From Larix kaempferi (lineage: Eukaryota > Streptophyta > Pinopsida > Pinales > Pinaceae), in contig BSBM01000007.1 of assembly GCA_027924585.1 (NCBI GenBank), positions 9,577,501 through 9,641,500 of the forward strand: a stretch of 64,000 nt of DNA, written 5' to 3'. A program made the position numbers and the translations under genes. The notes beneath the pieces are model-generated. The model ran no database searches, was not told the DNA's origin, and saw only the letters and a program-made list of their open reading frames with translations. Positions within the stretch are counted from its first letter, which is position 1; each line of letters opens with the position of its first letter. Shown in pieces: positions 45,755-56,480 of the stretch.

Positions 45755-45781
45755 TGCTAAAAGATGGCTTTTCTTGTTGTG
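45755..45781 (-). repeat. E7 right terminal inverted repeat
   Basis: Read on the minus strand it is CACAACAAGAAAAGCC, matching the left end except that the terminal CACTA is CACAA. Followed by the GTG target duplication. Confidence 0.85.
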
Positions 45782-45784
45782 GTG

Positions 45785-47243
45785 GAGCATGGTTCTCTTC
45801 TCCATCGTGATGCATGGGATCACTATTCATTTCTGTTGAAGATTGCTTAGTATCTCATGAACTGTTTTATTCAACTCTTGGATAGGGTGGAGCTGCAAAT
45901 TAATGCTACAATCGGAGGATACAAAGACCGGAGCCGGGTTGCACGCTTTCTGGAGCTCGTGATCTTCCTGGAGCTCGTCTTCTAAGCTAAGATAAAACAT
46001 GAAGAGATGAGACTTCAGTCAATAGAACGTGATGGAGTGGCATTCACTTTGGACCTGAGATGTATTTCTTGAAGAGATAACTCGGTGAATGGTTGTGGAA
46101 ACCGAGGAGAGCTGTGACTTCTAGAGCTATCGATCTATGCGTAAAGCTGTGGAGAAGAACCGAGTCCTTGCAACCTATGAGATGTCAAAATACGTGGGTC
46201 ATGTGTTGAATATCTTGGAGTAGAGTTGAATTCTGCGTTAGTCAACTGCATTGAAGAGCCTCCACCTCTGCGATCTCATGGATGCCTACGTCCTCTCCCT
46301 CATGTCATTGTTTGGTAGTTGAGTGGAGTAGGAAAACCCTACTGTGGTGAACTGCAGCATCCACCCTTGAGAAGAGATGTACATTGGAGTAAAGCTGCCA
46401 AGTCGTGGAGCTGTCTATTGGATGTGAGGAGCTGCAAAGAGCAGCGACCTGTACGTGCTACCACTTGTTGGATGTGTTGGTTCTGTTGAGTTGCATGATC
46501 GTTGGAAAGGCGTTGAAGTAGAATGATACGAACTAGACATATTCAATATAGTCTTGAACATTGCGTGGAGATTTGTGGAGACCACGTTCAAGTTTATGGA
46601 GACTTGCGTCCCGTGAACTTGATCACTTCTAAAGATCATCGCTTGAATATTGTGCAGACCAAGTTGTTGCGACCTCTGTTGATGTGTGGGATGCATCCTC
46701 AAAGTTTTCTTTCGCTGTGAGATCATGCAGATGTGAAGCTACGGTGCATCATTCCCTTCAATATCATCATTGTGCATTGTTCTTTGAAGCTGTGTGCTTG
46801 TGGAAACAAGCCTGCAGAGACAAGATCTATCAAAATCATAGAGCTGTGACCAGATCTGCATTCAGCTTTGTGAGAAGACTGCTCTTTGTATTGGAATCTA
46901 TGAGTCTGTTACGATACCAAAATTTGTGACCCTAATCTGGTGGAGTTTGTGCTATTGTTTCATATTATTTTATTAGACATGAATACATCGTGGTATGCGT
47001 GGGATCATATGGAATTGTGAAGTGGAGTTTCCATCTCTACGTGAGATCGTCACATTCTGTTGGTAGACTCTCCCATGGCAACATGAAGATGGTCTCCCTC
47101 TGGGTGAAAGTGTGAAGAAGATTTGTGCTCGAGCACTATATGTTTGTGACTGCAATTTGGGAGGGGTGGAAAATTTAGTTCGTGCTGCTAGCGTTGTTAT
47201 CTTCATCTCCTTTCGTGGTGAGAAGGTGAGAAAGTGGGAAAGT
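45785..47243. other. No recognised gene; between E7 and E8
   Basis: The composition resembles 28464-29595, and the two stretches were contiguous before E7 inserted. The overlapping frames on opposite strands at 46415-46726 and 46523-46929 have no domain and cancel each other as gene evidence. May be internal sequence of E6. Confidence 0.4.
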
Positions 47244-47617
47244 TGTTAGGAGCCCATGTCTTTACTTTGTTAGTATATTGTTGTTGGACGCATATGCTTT
47301 GTAAGTCATCCCATAGCATTTGTTGATCAATAGTTTGTGTTATTGTTGTTGGTGCATATGCTTTGTAAGTCACCCGTAGTATTGTTGATCCATAGTTTAT
47401 AGTGGCCTATGGTTTTGACCCATAGTATTGGCACTAGACTTAGTATATAAGTGTGTGTTGAGACCTATGAAGGCACCGTGAAGTTATTTATATTGAGCTT
47501 GGTCATAGGAGGTTGCCCCCTCGAAGTGGCCTGTGATCAATATAAAAGTGATTCTGAGTTCTGTCATTTCTGCTATTTCGCATATTCTTATTAATTAATT
47601 GTTGCAGGTGCATCACA
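47244..47617 (+). repeat. E8 5' LTR
   Basis: TGTTAGGAGCCC...GTGCATCACA, 374 bp. Contains the doubled GCATATGCTTTGTAAGTC block seen in E5 and a TATA box (TAGTATATAAGTG). Confidence 0.95.
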
Positions 47618-47619
47618 TC

Positions 47620-47633
47620 TAGTATCCGAGCAC
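47620..47633 (+). other. E8 primer-binding site
   Basis: TAGTATCCGAGCAC, 2 nt after the LTR. It is a diverged version of the TGGTATC(A/C)GAGC initiator-Met site; the second base is A instead of G. Confidence 0.7.
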
Positions 47634-47782
47634 TTTGTTGGGCTCACTAGGTGAAATTTCTGCCAAATTTTTTTTCGCATCTGTTGCAGGTTCGGATTTG
47701 GGAATAATCCCTATCCGCTTAACTGTGGGAAGTACTTGGGCATAAGCCCTAAAACTCATTGTGAGGAGTACCACAGGAACCT

Positions 47783-47980
47783 CGAAGTAGCTAGCCCATT
47801 GAGAGGACCTGCCAGCGAAAAGGGAAACAACCCCTACCTGATTGACTAGTTCCCACCCGTGAGGTAAACCAAGAGATGTCATTTGTGGCAAAGCGGTTAT
47901 CAGTTTTACCTAAGTCGTGGAGTGAGGGGTACTGCCCCAATACGCAAGCCGTTAGACAGCATTGGTGGCCGAGTGAAACC
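47783..47980 (+). repeat. 198-bp leader duplication, copy 1
   Basis: Aligns without gaps to 54397-54594 (offset 6614). E5 has only one such block, so the duplication is specific to E8 or its sub-lineage. Confidence 0.9.
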
Positions 47981-47986
47981 CCTAAA

Positions 47987-48741
47987 TGTAAAATTAGTCA
48001 CAGCAGATCTAATGAACAAGTAAATCAATCACAACAGATGAACATAGAAAATATGGTGCAAAACTGTGCAAAACATGCAGCAGTGCTCTCTATCCCAGAA
48101 AGGGTGAATGAATTACAATACAAACTGTCACAATGACTGAGCAATTCGAATTGCCTAAGGAGGTCATTCGAATCACTGAATGGAGTAGCTTGACTCTATC
48201 TAGGAGTCCTCATAAATCATCGGTGGTGCTCATCAATCACAACAACCAGTCATCCAGGTGTCAATCTGAGTCTAACTGAGTATAATAAATGTAACTGAAG
48301 TGTGTAGCACTGATATAGGATCTGGAGGCTCAGTGGGGGCGCATGGGAGGCTAACTGAAGTCAGAACAAATCACCTAATCAAACTGGAGGTCAAACGGAA
48401 GTGATACAGTCAGTCGGGAGTGAAACTAGCCTCAAATCAGGGAGAATCGGAGCTAACTGAATGTAACTGGAGTGAATCTGCAGTGGTAGGTGAACAAGTG
48501 CGCCCTTCTCTGGCAGTAGGTGAGAAGAGGGCGCCTTTCAGCTTAGGAGGGCTAAAACTCTGTGGTAAGTGGCTCCCGGGTGCTAGAAGAAGGTGGATAA
48601 GGTGCTGGAGGCATCAAACTGGTGACTGGGATGCATGCCTGTGCATGCAAGATCCTGAAATAGATCATATCCTGAAATAGATAATGCAAGATCCTGAAAT
48701 AGATGATGTATCCCGAAATAGATGATGTGGCTATCCGAACA
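47987..48741 (-). repeat. E9 3' LTR
   Basis: 755 bp, minus-strand TGTTCGGATAG...TTTTACA. It differs from the 5' copy at four sites. Near its start four ATCTATTTC(A/G)GGAT units repeat at short spacing (48654-48730). Confidence 0.97.
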
Positions 48742-48756
48742 CCCCCCCTCAAGCTA
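48742..48756 (-). other. E9 polypurine tract
   Basis: Minus-strand AGCTTGAGGGGGGG sits directly against the 3' LTR. A second similar tract (AGCTTGAGGGGGGGG) lies upstream at 48887-48902, just after the Pol stop. Confidence 0.85.
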
Positions 48757-48918
48757 GACTATGATGTGCCAACTAAAATAATGTGGGGCCCTGGTAACTA
48801 AGACCAAAGGTCACCCCAATACAATAATCCAAAAAATGCTGAAAATAAACTAAGCGAGGAAAGAGGGAAAACCCAGTGGGAAGAAAGCCCCCCCCTCAAG
48901 CTAAAGCATAATAATGAA

Positions 48919-51900
48919 TCAATCTGTCTCCACCATGATGGAACTCACCCCCAACAGTGAACGGAGGTAAGAGAACTTCTTCTCAGTGAAGCTCTTGGTG
49001 AAGATGTCTGCAATTTGCTCATCAGTAGGGCAATATTGCAGAATGATAGTGCGGTCGTGCACCAACTGTCGAATGTAATGCATATGAATCTCAATGTGTT
49101 TGGTCCTCTGCCGCTGAACTGGATCTGTGGAGATCTTGATAGCACTTTGATTGTCACAAAATAGGACAGTCGAAGTAGTGCCACCAAAACCAAACTCGGA
49201 AAGAATACCCTGCAACCAAACTGCCTGAATGCAGGCATTGACTGCCCCTCGATACTCTGCCTCTGCTGAAGAAAGTGCAATGGCTGCTTGATTTTTGCTG
49301 GACCAGCAAATAGCACCATGACCAATCATGAAAACATAACCGGAAGTGGACTTCCGATCAATGCTATCACCTGCCCAATCTGAATCAGTAAAACCAATGA
49401 AATCTAGCTCAGAATCTGCAGCATAATGTATGCCAAACTGTCTCGTACCTTGCACATACTGCAAGATCCGCTTGGCTGCTCCCCAATGAAGCTCATGTGG
49501 CTGCTACATATATCTTGACACGGCACTCACGGCATATGAGATATCAGGCCGTGAATGTGTCAAATAAAGTAGTGAACCAATCAACTGTCGATACATACTG
49601 CAATCTGCAAGCGGTGTGGAATCTCCCTCCTCAAGACTGATTCCTGAGAGGAATGGAAACGGGGATGCCTTACATTCAGCCATATTAAACTTCAATAACA
49701 GGTCGGAAGCATATTTTTGCTGAGATATAGTGATCCCATCGAAATTTTGAGCTATCTCCAAGCCCAAAAAGTGACTCAGCAAGCCCAAATCGCTCATGTC
49801 AAAAGCTAGATTTAAGGCAGATTTTAGCTTGTTTATTGAAGTAAGTGTGCTACCAGTAATAAGCAGATCATCAACATAAAGTATAATAACCAACAAATTA
49901 CCTTTAACTCGCTGAAGATAGACATTCGGATCAGATTTACATCTTTGGAAATTCTGAGAAAGAAAGAAGGAGTCCATCTTTGCGTACCAAGCTCTTGGGG
50001 CCTGTTTTAACCCGTACAAAGACTTCTTCAATCTACAAACCAATGATGGATCTGATGTATAACCCTCTGGCTGCTGCATATAGACCTCTTCAGCAAGGTC
50101 TCCATGTAAAAATGCACTCTTCACATCCATATGGTGCACTTCCCAGTGCTTGGATGCGGCAATAGCTAAAACAAGGCGGATGGAATCCATCTTTGCAACC
50201 GGTGCAAAGGTCTCTGTGTAGTCCACTCCTTGGACTTGGGAAAAACCTTTTGCCACCAACCTTGCTTTATATTTGCTGATAGTGCCATCAGCAGCAACTT
50301 TAGTACGGTAGACCCATTTACACTTCACTAATTTTCTTCCAGGTGGAAGAGAAACTAGCTCCCATGTATTGTTCTTTTGAAGAGAACTGTACTCTTCATC
50401 CATGGCACTTTTCCATCTCGGATCTCGATGGGCTGAATAGTATGATTGGGGATCTGAACCAGCCATCAAATAACAAATCTCAGGAAGAAATGGATCAGCA
50501 ATAGAAAGAGCCATACCTGCCCTTTGAAAGTCTCCTCTTGTTCGTCTCGGATCAGCAGGATTTCCAAGACTAGAACCAGCAGATTGTAGAGTGTTTTGGG
50601 CCCACTTTGGTAACTGAGGGGGATCTGAATGGTCGGATTCCGAACCTGATATGTCATGATCATCATATGCTGCTACAATATCATAAATATCAGAACTCAT
50701 ACCTTCATTATCGCTGCTCGAATCTTCTTCTGGTGAAGGCGGTGAATCGGCAGTTTTCTCCTCAACTAGTTGCAATTCTTGAAGCGGTTCTTCAAACTGC
50801 ACACTGCGCTCTATGAATATCTTTTTAGATCTGATATCCATGAGTTTATATGCTTTTGATTCTTCCCCATATCCTATCAATATGAACTCGATACTTTGTG
50901 GATCCAAAGCTCGTCTCTTCTCAGAAGGAATTCTAGCCCATGCAGTAGAGCCAAAAACTCTCAAATTTGACACATCCGGTTTGTGACCAAAGAATGCTTC
51001 GAAAGGAGTCATACCTTTCATGGATGAATGTGGAACACGGTTCTGTATATATGCAGCAACATTGATTGCTTCAGCCTAAAGATTTGCAGCCAAACCTTTC
51101 GATTCAATCATGCATGTAGCCATCTCTTTCAGTGACCGGTTTTTCCTTTCCGCTACACCGTTCTGCTGGGGTGTGTAGGGAACTGTATGTTGGATCTTGA
51201 TTCCGCTTTGGGCACAAATTTGCAGCAACTCAGACTTGATGTATTCCCCACCATTATCAGATCTAAGAGCTTTGATCTTGCTCTCAGTGGTGGTCTCAAC
51301 AGAAGCCTTAAAATCCTTGAATTTTCCAAGCACTTCTGACTTGTTTTTGAGAAAGAATACCCATGTAAAGCGGGAAAAATCGTCAATAAATGTCAAAACA
51401 TACCTTGAACCATTTAATGACATATGGGGCAGCGGACCACTGATATCAGAATGGATCAATCCCAAAATAGTAGAGGCTCTGCTAGCCTTGCCGCGGTCGA
51501 ATCTGTGCTCGGGGTGCTTCCCAATAATGCAACCGGTGCATATTCCCTTCGAGGAACGGAGTTGTGGAAGCCCATCTACCATGGATTTATTTGATAGCAG
51601 CAGCAAATACTTATAATTTAGATGTCCAAATCTTTCATGCCAAAGCCTACTAACCTCATTACCATGTGTGTGAAGAGCAGTGGGCTTTGCAAGCGGAATA
51701 AAGTGCGAAAACTCATAACATTTTGCAGTGTGGTTTGCCTTTCCAACCGCAACTAGTTTTCCACTTTTGATATCAAAAATTTCAACTGTATTAGGGCTGA
51801 ATGTGACTTTCTTTGGATCACCAGTATGTGTCATTTGATACACAGAAAGGAGATTCGAAGCTAAGGAAGGCACATAGAGAACATTCTGAAAGCATCCATG

Positions 51901-52998
51901 TTCTACATGAATCGTACCTTTGCCCTTTGAAGAAATTTTTGAGTCATCTCCCAAATGGATGGGGATGGAGCTGTTTGGATCGAATGAGGAAAAAGAATCA
52001 ATATTTGCAGCCATATGATTTGATGCACCCGAATCTATCAAGAGAGTAGTGGGCTTCGAAACCGTTGCCATGAGTGCTTGTCCTCTTTCATGATCGTCAT
52101 TCCGATCCTTCTTCCTTGCACCGTCAGGAAGGGTTATGTTGTTCTTTTCCAAAAGGAGGGCCATTTGATCTATAGTCTTCTTCATACATGAACTTTCGGG
52201 ATGAAAGCCACGGTTACAATAAGTACATTTATATTTTTGGTTACCTTCTTTGCCCTTTTGCTTGGATTTCGAACTGGATGGTGCATCCGTTTGCTTGCCT
52301 TTGTCTTTTTGCTTGTGAGGCTCGAATTTGGGCTTCTCCTTCTTTAGCTTTCCTTTACCATTCGAGATCTTGGGTCCTTGAACAAATAGGGCTGAATCTT
52401 TGGAGCTTATGGACCCCATTTGAATCAACTTGTCATGCTCTTTCGTAACGGACTCAATGAAGGCATTCAAGGTAGGCATCTTCCAATTCGGGGTAGTTAG
52501 CCGACCAGAATTGAAAGTGGAGACAAATACCGAATAATCTTTCCCAAGCTTGCTTAGAATGGAGAGGATCAACTATTTATCCTCTTTGATAACACCACTG
52601 TTCTTCAATTGCAAGTTCAAGTTCTTGAATTTTGTGAAGAATTCATTAATGGTCTCGAAATTCTCAGGATTAAGGCCAATCAATTCATTCTCTAATTGAA
52701 AAGCCCTAAGCTCATCCTGCTTGCCGAATAGTGTTTCAAGTTGCTCCCATATGGATTTTGGAGTCTTCAATCCGCTGAAATGGAAGTGAAGATCCTTGGA
52801 GATGGAGAGACAAAGAAGACCGTAAGCTTCATCAAGCTTGTTGTAGTGTTTGGTTCTTTCTGCTACATTGTTTGGCTCCAATTCAAGACCAAGGGTGACT
52901 CGGTAGTAACCTTTTGAACGTAATATGATCTCCATATCATCTTTCCAATCAAAATAATTGAATGGGGTGAGGATAGGCTTTGAAGAAGAGTATTCCAT
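48919..52998 (-). pseudogene. E9 Gag-Pol polyprotein (copia), open except for three TAG codons
   Basis: The frame spans 1360 codons, a normal copia length. I chose ATG 52998 (MEYSSSKPILTPFNYFDWK), the usual copia Gag start; an in-frame ATG at 53199 would add 67 unlikely residues. Domains: UBN2-type Gag (to about residue 150), zinc knuckle CTYCNRGFHPESSC (about 257), protease LIDSGASNH (about 318), integrase HHCC (H..H..CTGC) with HSDISGPL, RSDNGGEY and NGVAERKN (about 450-620), RT with KARLVAKGFSQ, HMDVKSAFLHG and YVDD (about 1037), RNase H with FTDSDWAG (about 1202) and SSAEAEYRG. All catalytic motifs are intact. TAG codons at 52575-52573, 51078-51076 and 49506-49504 each sit where Gln is expected. 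Encodes a complete transposition machinery; probably dead through these stops unless read through. Confidence 0.93.
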
Positions 52999-53411
52999 TG
53001 CAAGGATTGAGTCAACTGATGAAGAGGAAGCTTGCATGCAGACTATAGCGAATGCAATTGCTGTAGAAAGGATTGCATGCAGAAGGTAGCGAGTGCAATT
53101 GGAGGAGACAATAAACCTGCAAATCACATCAAAACAACCACAATAAGGTCGAACAATCCACCCTTTGAGAGTTGCATCACACCTGGGATTGGATTTCAAG
53201 CAATGTTGAATAGGTCCAATGTATCAGATCCAGGAATTATGTGGTAACTCAAGCTTCTGGAGTGGTATTGGAATATTTTTCAAGCTTTGCATGCACAGGA
53301 GCGAATGCCCTTGAGATATCTCATGCCAAACTTTTTGCAAATTTTTTTTTAGCAATTCAGTCAAATCTTCTTGTATAAACACCTGTAGAAAAGAGATCTT
53401 GTCCCTGCAAT

Positions 53412-53424
53412 GGCTCTGATACCA
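53412..53424 (-). other. E9 primer-binding site
   Basis: Minus-strand TGGTATCAGAGCC, the exact initiator-Met tRNA site of plant copia elements, abuts the LTR end. Confidence 0.93.
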
Positions 53425-54179
53425 TGTAAAATTAGTCACAGCAGATCTAATGAACAAGTAAATCAATCACAACAGATGAACATAGAAAATATGGTGCAAA
53501 ACTGTGCAAAACATGCAGCAGTGCTCTCTATCCCAGAAAGGGTGAATGAATTACAATACAAACTGTCACAATGACTGAGCAATTCGAATTGCCTAAGGAG
53601 GTCATTTGAATCACTGAATGGAGTAGCTTGACTCTATCTAGGAGTCCTCATAAATCATCGGTGGTGCTCATCAATCACAACAACCAGTCATCCAGGTGTC
53701 AATCTGAGTCTAACTGAGTATAATAAATGTAACTGAAGTGTGTAGCACTGATATAGGATCTGGAGGCTCAGTGGGGGCGCATGGGAGGCTAACTGAAGTC
53801 AGAACAAGTCACCTAATCAAACTGGAGGTCAAACGGAAGTGATACAGTCAGTCGGGAGTGAAACTAGCCTCAAATCAGGGAGAATCGGAGCTAACTGAAT
53901 GTAACTGGAGTGAATCTGCAGTGGTAGGTGAACAAGTGCGCCCTTCTCTGGCAGTAGGTGAGAAGAGGGCGCCTTTCAGCTTAGGAGGGCTAAAACTCTG
54001 TGGTAAGTGGCTCCCGGGTGCTAGAAGAAGGTGGATAAGGTGCTGGAGGCATCAAACTGGTGACTGGGATGCATGCCTGTGCATGCAAGATCCTGAAATA
54101 GATCATATCCTGAAATAGATCATGCAAGATCCTGAAATAGATGATGTATCCCGAAATAGATGATGTGGATATCCGAACA
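53425..54179 (-). repeat. E9 5' LTR
   Basis: 755 bp, minus-strand TGTTCGGATAT...TTTTACA. Followed on the right by target duplication CTAAA. Confidence 0.97.
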
Positions 54180-54184
54180 CTAAA

Positions 54185-54396
54185 CTGTTAGTGAAGGTCG
54201 TCTATTAGGATCTTAACATCCCACCACGCTCCGCAGTCCAGACTCTGGGTTGGATGTGCGCCCATACAGTGGTGTCCCCTTTGCGCCGTACGAGCCTCGG
54301 GAAAACACTGCAATGCCGACGTTGCCACCCACTCTGTGACTTGAACCTGGGTGGAGGCTCTGATACCAAATGATACAAACCGTTACACCAAAACCC
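54185..54396. other. Unassigned 212-bp insert between the E8 leader duplicates
   Basis: Absent from the E5 leader. Moderately GC-rich. On the minus strand it contains TTGGTATCAGAGCC (54362-54375 region), like an initiator-Met primer site, followed by CAGGTTCAAGTCAC. It may be a fragment from another element trapped when the leader was duplicated. Confidence 0.5.
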
Positions 54397-54594
54397 CGAG
54401 GTAGCTAGCCCATTGAGAGGACCTTCCAGCGAAAAGGGCAACAACCCCTACCTGATTGACTAGTTCCCACCCGTGAGGTAAACCAAGAGCTGTCGTTTGT
54501 GGCAAAGCAGTTATCAGTTTTACCTGAGCCGTGGAGTGAGGGGTACTGCCCCAATACGCAAGCCGTTAGACAGCATTGGTGGCCGAGTGAAGCC
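54397..54594 (+). repeat. 198-bp leader duplication, copy 2
   Basis: Gap-free match to 47783-47980. The rest of the E8 leader continues from here to the gag start at 55233. Confidence 0.9.
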
Positions 54595-55232
54595 GCACAT
54601 ACCTGAGGTCCATATCTATTTTCAGCTGAACTGTTGTCGATCACTGCTGTGCCGTTTCAGATTCAGTCGTTCAGATCCATTCTACAAGCCGTTCCAGATC
54701 CAGCTGTTTTCAGTCCATTCGGCGCTGTTCCAGATCCCTTCCGGGCCGTAGCCGCTCCAGTCTGAAAAAATAAATAAATAAAAATAAAAATCAGTTTTTT
54801 CTCCATATCTCCCTTGTTTTCACTCTGTTTCCCTTGAAATTTTCAGGGAACCCCTGTCATCCCATTCTACATATTTCATTCCTGAGGACCCTATCCCCAA
54901 TTCCGCTTCCCAAAGCACGAAATCCCACATTTGTCTATTTTTAGGGTTTTCCATAACTTCCTCAGATTTCACCCAATCACCTTCAAATTTTACCACAGAG
55001 TTCCTTTTTGAATTCTGCTTCTTTTTCCCCCTCTGCCAAATTTTCCCATTCTTTCACCCCGCTTCTGAAATCCTCATTTTTGCTTCCTTGTCTATTCGAC
55101 AGTGTCCAAAACCTAGTCAAACCCCAATTACCCTTCAGATTTTTTCCCAAGTCCAAATTTTCCTTTACTGAAGCAGTTTTTGTTTTTGTTTTCCTACCGA
55201 GTCAACCAAAAAAAAAAAAAAAACTCCTGGTT
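54595..55232 (+). other. E8 leader, 3' part
   Basis: Pyrimidine-rich untranslated leader matching 23720-24368 of E5. It ends in an A-run (55207-55222) before the gag ATG. The open frame that enters from 55008 has no start conserved with E5. Confidence 0.75.
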
Positions 55233-56480
55233 ATGGTTGTCACACATGCAGAAGCAAAAACCATGGAAGACGCACTTGCAGTCATCCAAGCCAAACTCCA
55301 GGATCTGGATGAAAAATTTCTCAGTCTCCATCTTGAACATTCAGCTATGAACAACAAACGGCAGTCCGAGTCTTCATCAGACAATGGGTTCTCTTCTTCC
55401 AGCAATTTCCATGGTCCGAAGCTTGATTTTCCTCGCTTCAATGGTACTAATCCAACTGGATGGATCTATCTTGCAGAACAGTATTTCAGTCTGCATAATA
55501 CTTTTGATGTCAACAAAGTTCTGCTGGCATCCTTTCATTTGGAACAGGAAGCTCTTCAATGGTACCGTTGGTACATCAAGGATCATGAAGAGCCAAAATG
55601 GCCAAACTTTTTTCATCTCCTTTTGCAATGATTTGGTCCTAGTGCTTTTGATGACTTCATAGGAGCCCTCACTAAACTTCACCAAATTGGCACTATGAGA
55701 GAGTATCAAACCGAATTTGAGAAACTAGCCAACCACACCGAAGGATTGTCTGATGACTTTTACCAGAATTGTTTTATCAGTGATCTAAAGGATGCCATCC
55801 GCTCTGAGGTCAAAATTTTCTGTCCCAACACAATGATGGAAGCCCTAGGGTTGGCTAAGTTGGAAGAAGACAAGATTGCAGCCCAACAACGCTCCAAGCC
55901 CACTTTTGTTCCCTTCCAAAATATGTGTTCTCAACGACCACCTCTACCGCAGGCTCCTCGACCAACTCCTATCAAGCGTTTGTCTGAAACAGAGATTAAA
56001 ACACACAAAGAAAAGGGGATTTGGTATAATTGTGATGATAAATTCACTCGGGGACATAGATGTGTTCAGCAAAAACTCTATCTCTTGGATGTGGATTCTC
56101 CGCCTGCCTCTGAAATTGGTGACGAAGATATAGAAACACTGGATGCTCCGGTCGACATTCAGGAACCACCTATTGACCCTCCATCTCAAGATGACCAGCC
56201 AGAGATATCTCTCCATACTTTAGCTGGAGTCACCACCCCCCAAACAATGCGGGTCAGGGGTTACTTCAAAAAGCTTCCTCTTACAATACTCATTGATTCT
56301 GGTAGCACTCATAATTTCATTGACCTCGGATCGCCAAACAAGCTGATTGTTTTATCCATCCTTGCTCCAACTTTGAAGTCATGGTTGCCAATGGGGGCAC
56401 CTTACCTTGCAAAGGGAAGTGTCGAAATGTGCGTATCTCTATGGGAGATTATACCTTGCGCTCTGACATGTTTGCCTTGA
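55233..56480 (+). pseudogene. gag: E8 Gag and start of protease
   Basis: Start at ATG 55233, in the same context as E5. A coiled-coil N terminus (LAVIQAKLQDLDEKFL) leads to the chromovirus capsid region from FPRFNGTNPTGWIY (55431-55472) through ALQWYRWY. The zinc knuckle at about 56018-56063 reads WYNCDDKFTRGHRC: its first Cys is Trp (E5 has Cys). The protease begins LIDSGSTHNFID (56290-56325) with the catalytic DSG intact. A TGA at 55629-55631 stands where Arg is expected. A one-base loss near 56325 shifts the rest of the protease into the frame of 56381, so this frame ends at 56480 with unrelated residues. Gag forms the particle and binds RNA. Confidence 0.9.

Larger units (their letters stand above)
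29596..45781. mobile_element. E7: 16.2-kb CACTA (En/Spm-type) DNA transposon
   Basis: The left end is CACTACAAGAAAAAGGGCAT at 29596. The right end is the inverse of CACAACAAGAAAAGCCATCT, finishing at 45781. The 3-bp target duplication GTG is present on both sides (29593-29595 and 45782-45784). CACTACAAGAAA termini, a 3-bp duplication and short palindromic subterminal repeats at both ends define the CACTA superfamily. No transposase (TNP2/TNPD-like) frame was recognised anywhere inside, so it is probably non-autonomous. It carries a broken pectinesterase fragment and a satellite array. The orientation cannot be set. Confidence 0.9.
47987..54179 (-). mobile_element. E9: young full-length Ty1/copia element
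   Basis: Two 755-bp LTRs differ at only four positions. The target duplication CTAAA is perfect (47982-47986 and 54180-54184). On the minus strand the order is LTR, iMet primer site, one Gag-Pol frame in copia order (integrase before reverse transcriptase), polypurine tract, LTR. Nothing is frameshifted. Three in-frame TAG codons are the only visible lesions. It sits in the E8 leader in opposite orientation. Confidence 0.97.

Noticed and set aside
46415-46929. Opposing frames of 103, 65 and 81 codons
   Set aside because: They overlap each other on opposite strands, with no recognisable domain and no conserved start.
48420-48680. 86-codon frame repeated identically at 53858-54118
   Set aside because: It lies within the two E9 LTRs, antisense to the element; identical because the LTRs are.
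53032-53199. Upstream in-frame ATG of E9 Gag at 53199
   Set aside because: The added 67 residues are Cys-rich and unlike copia Gag; the conserved start is 52998.
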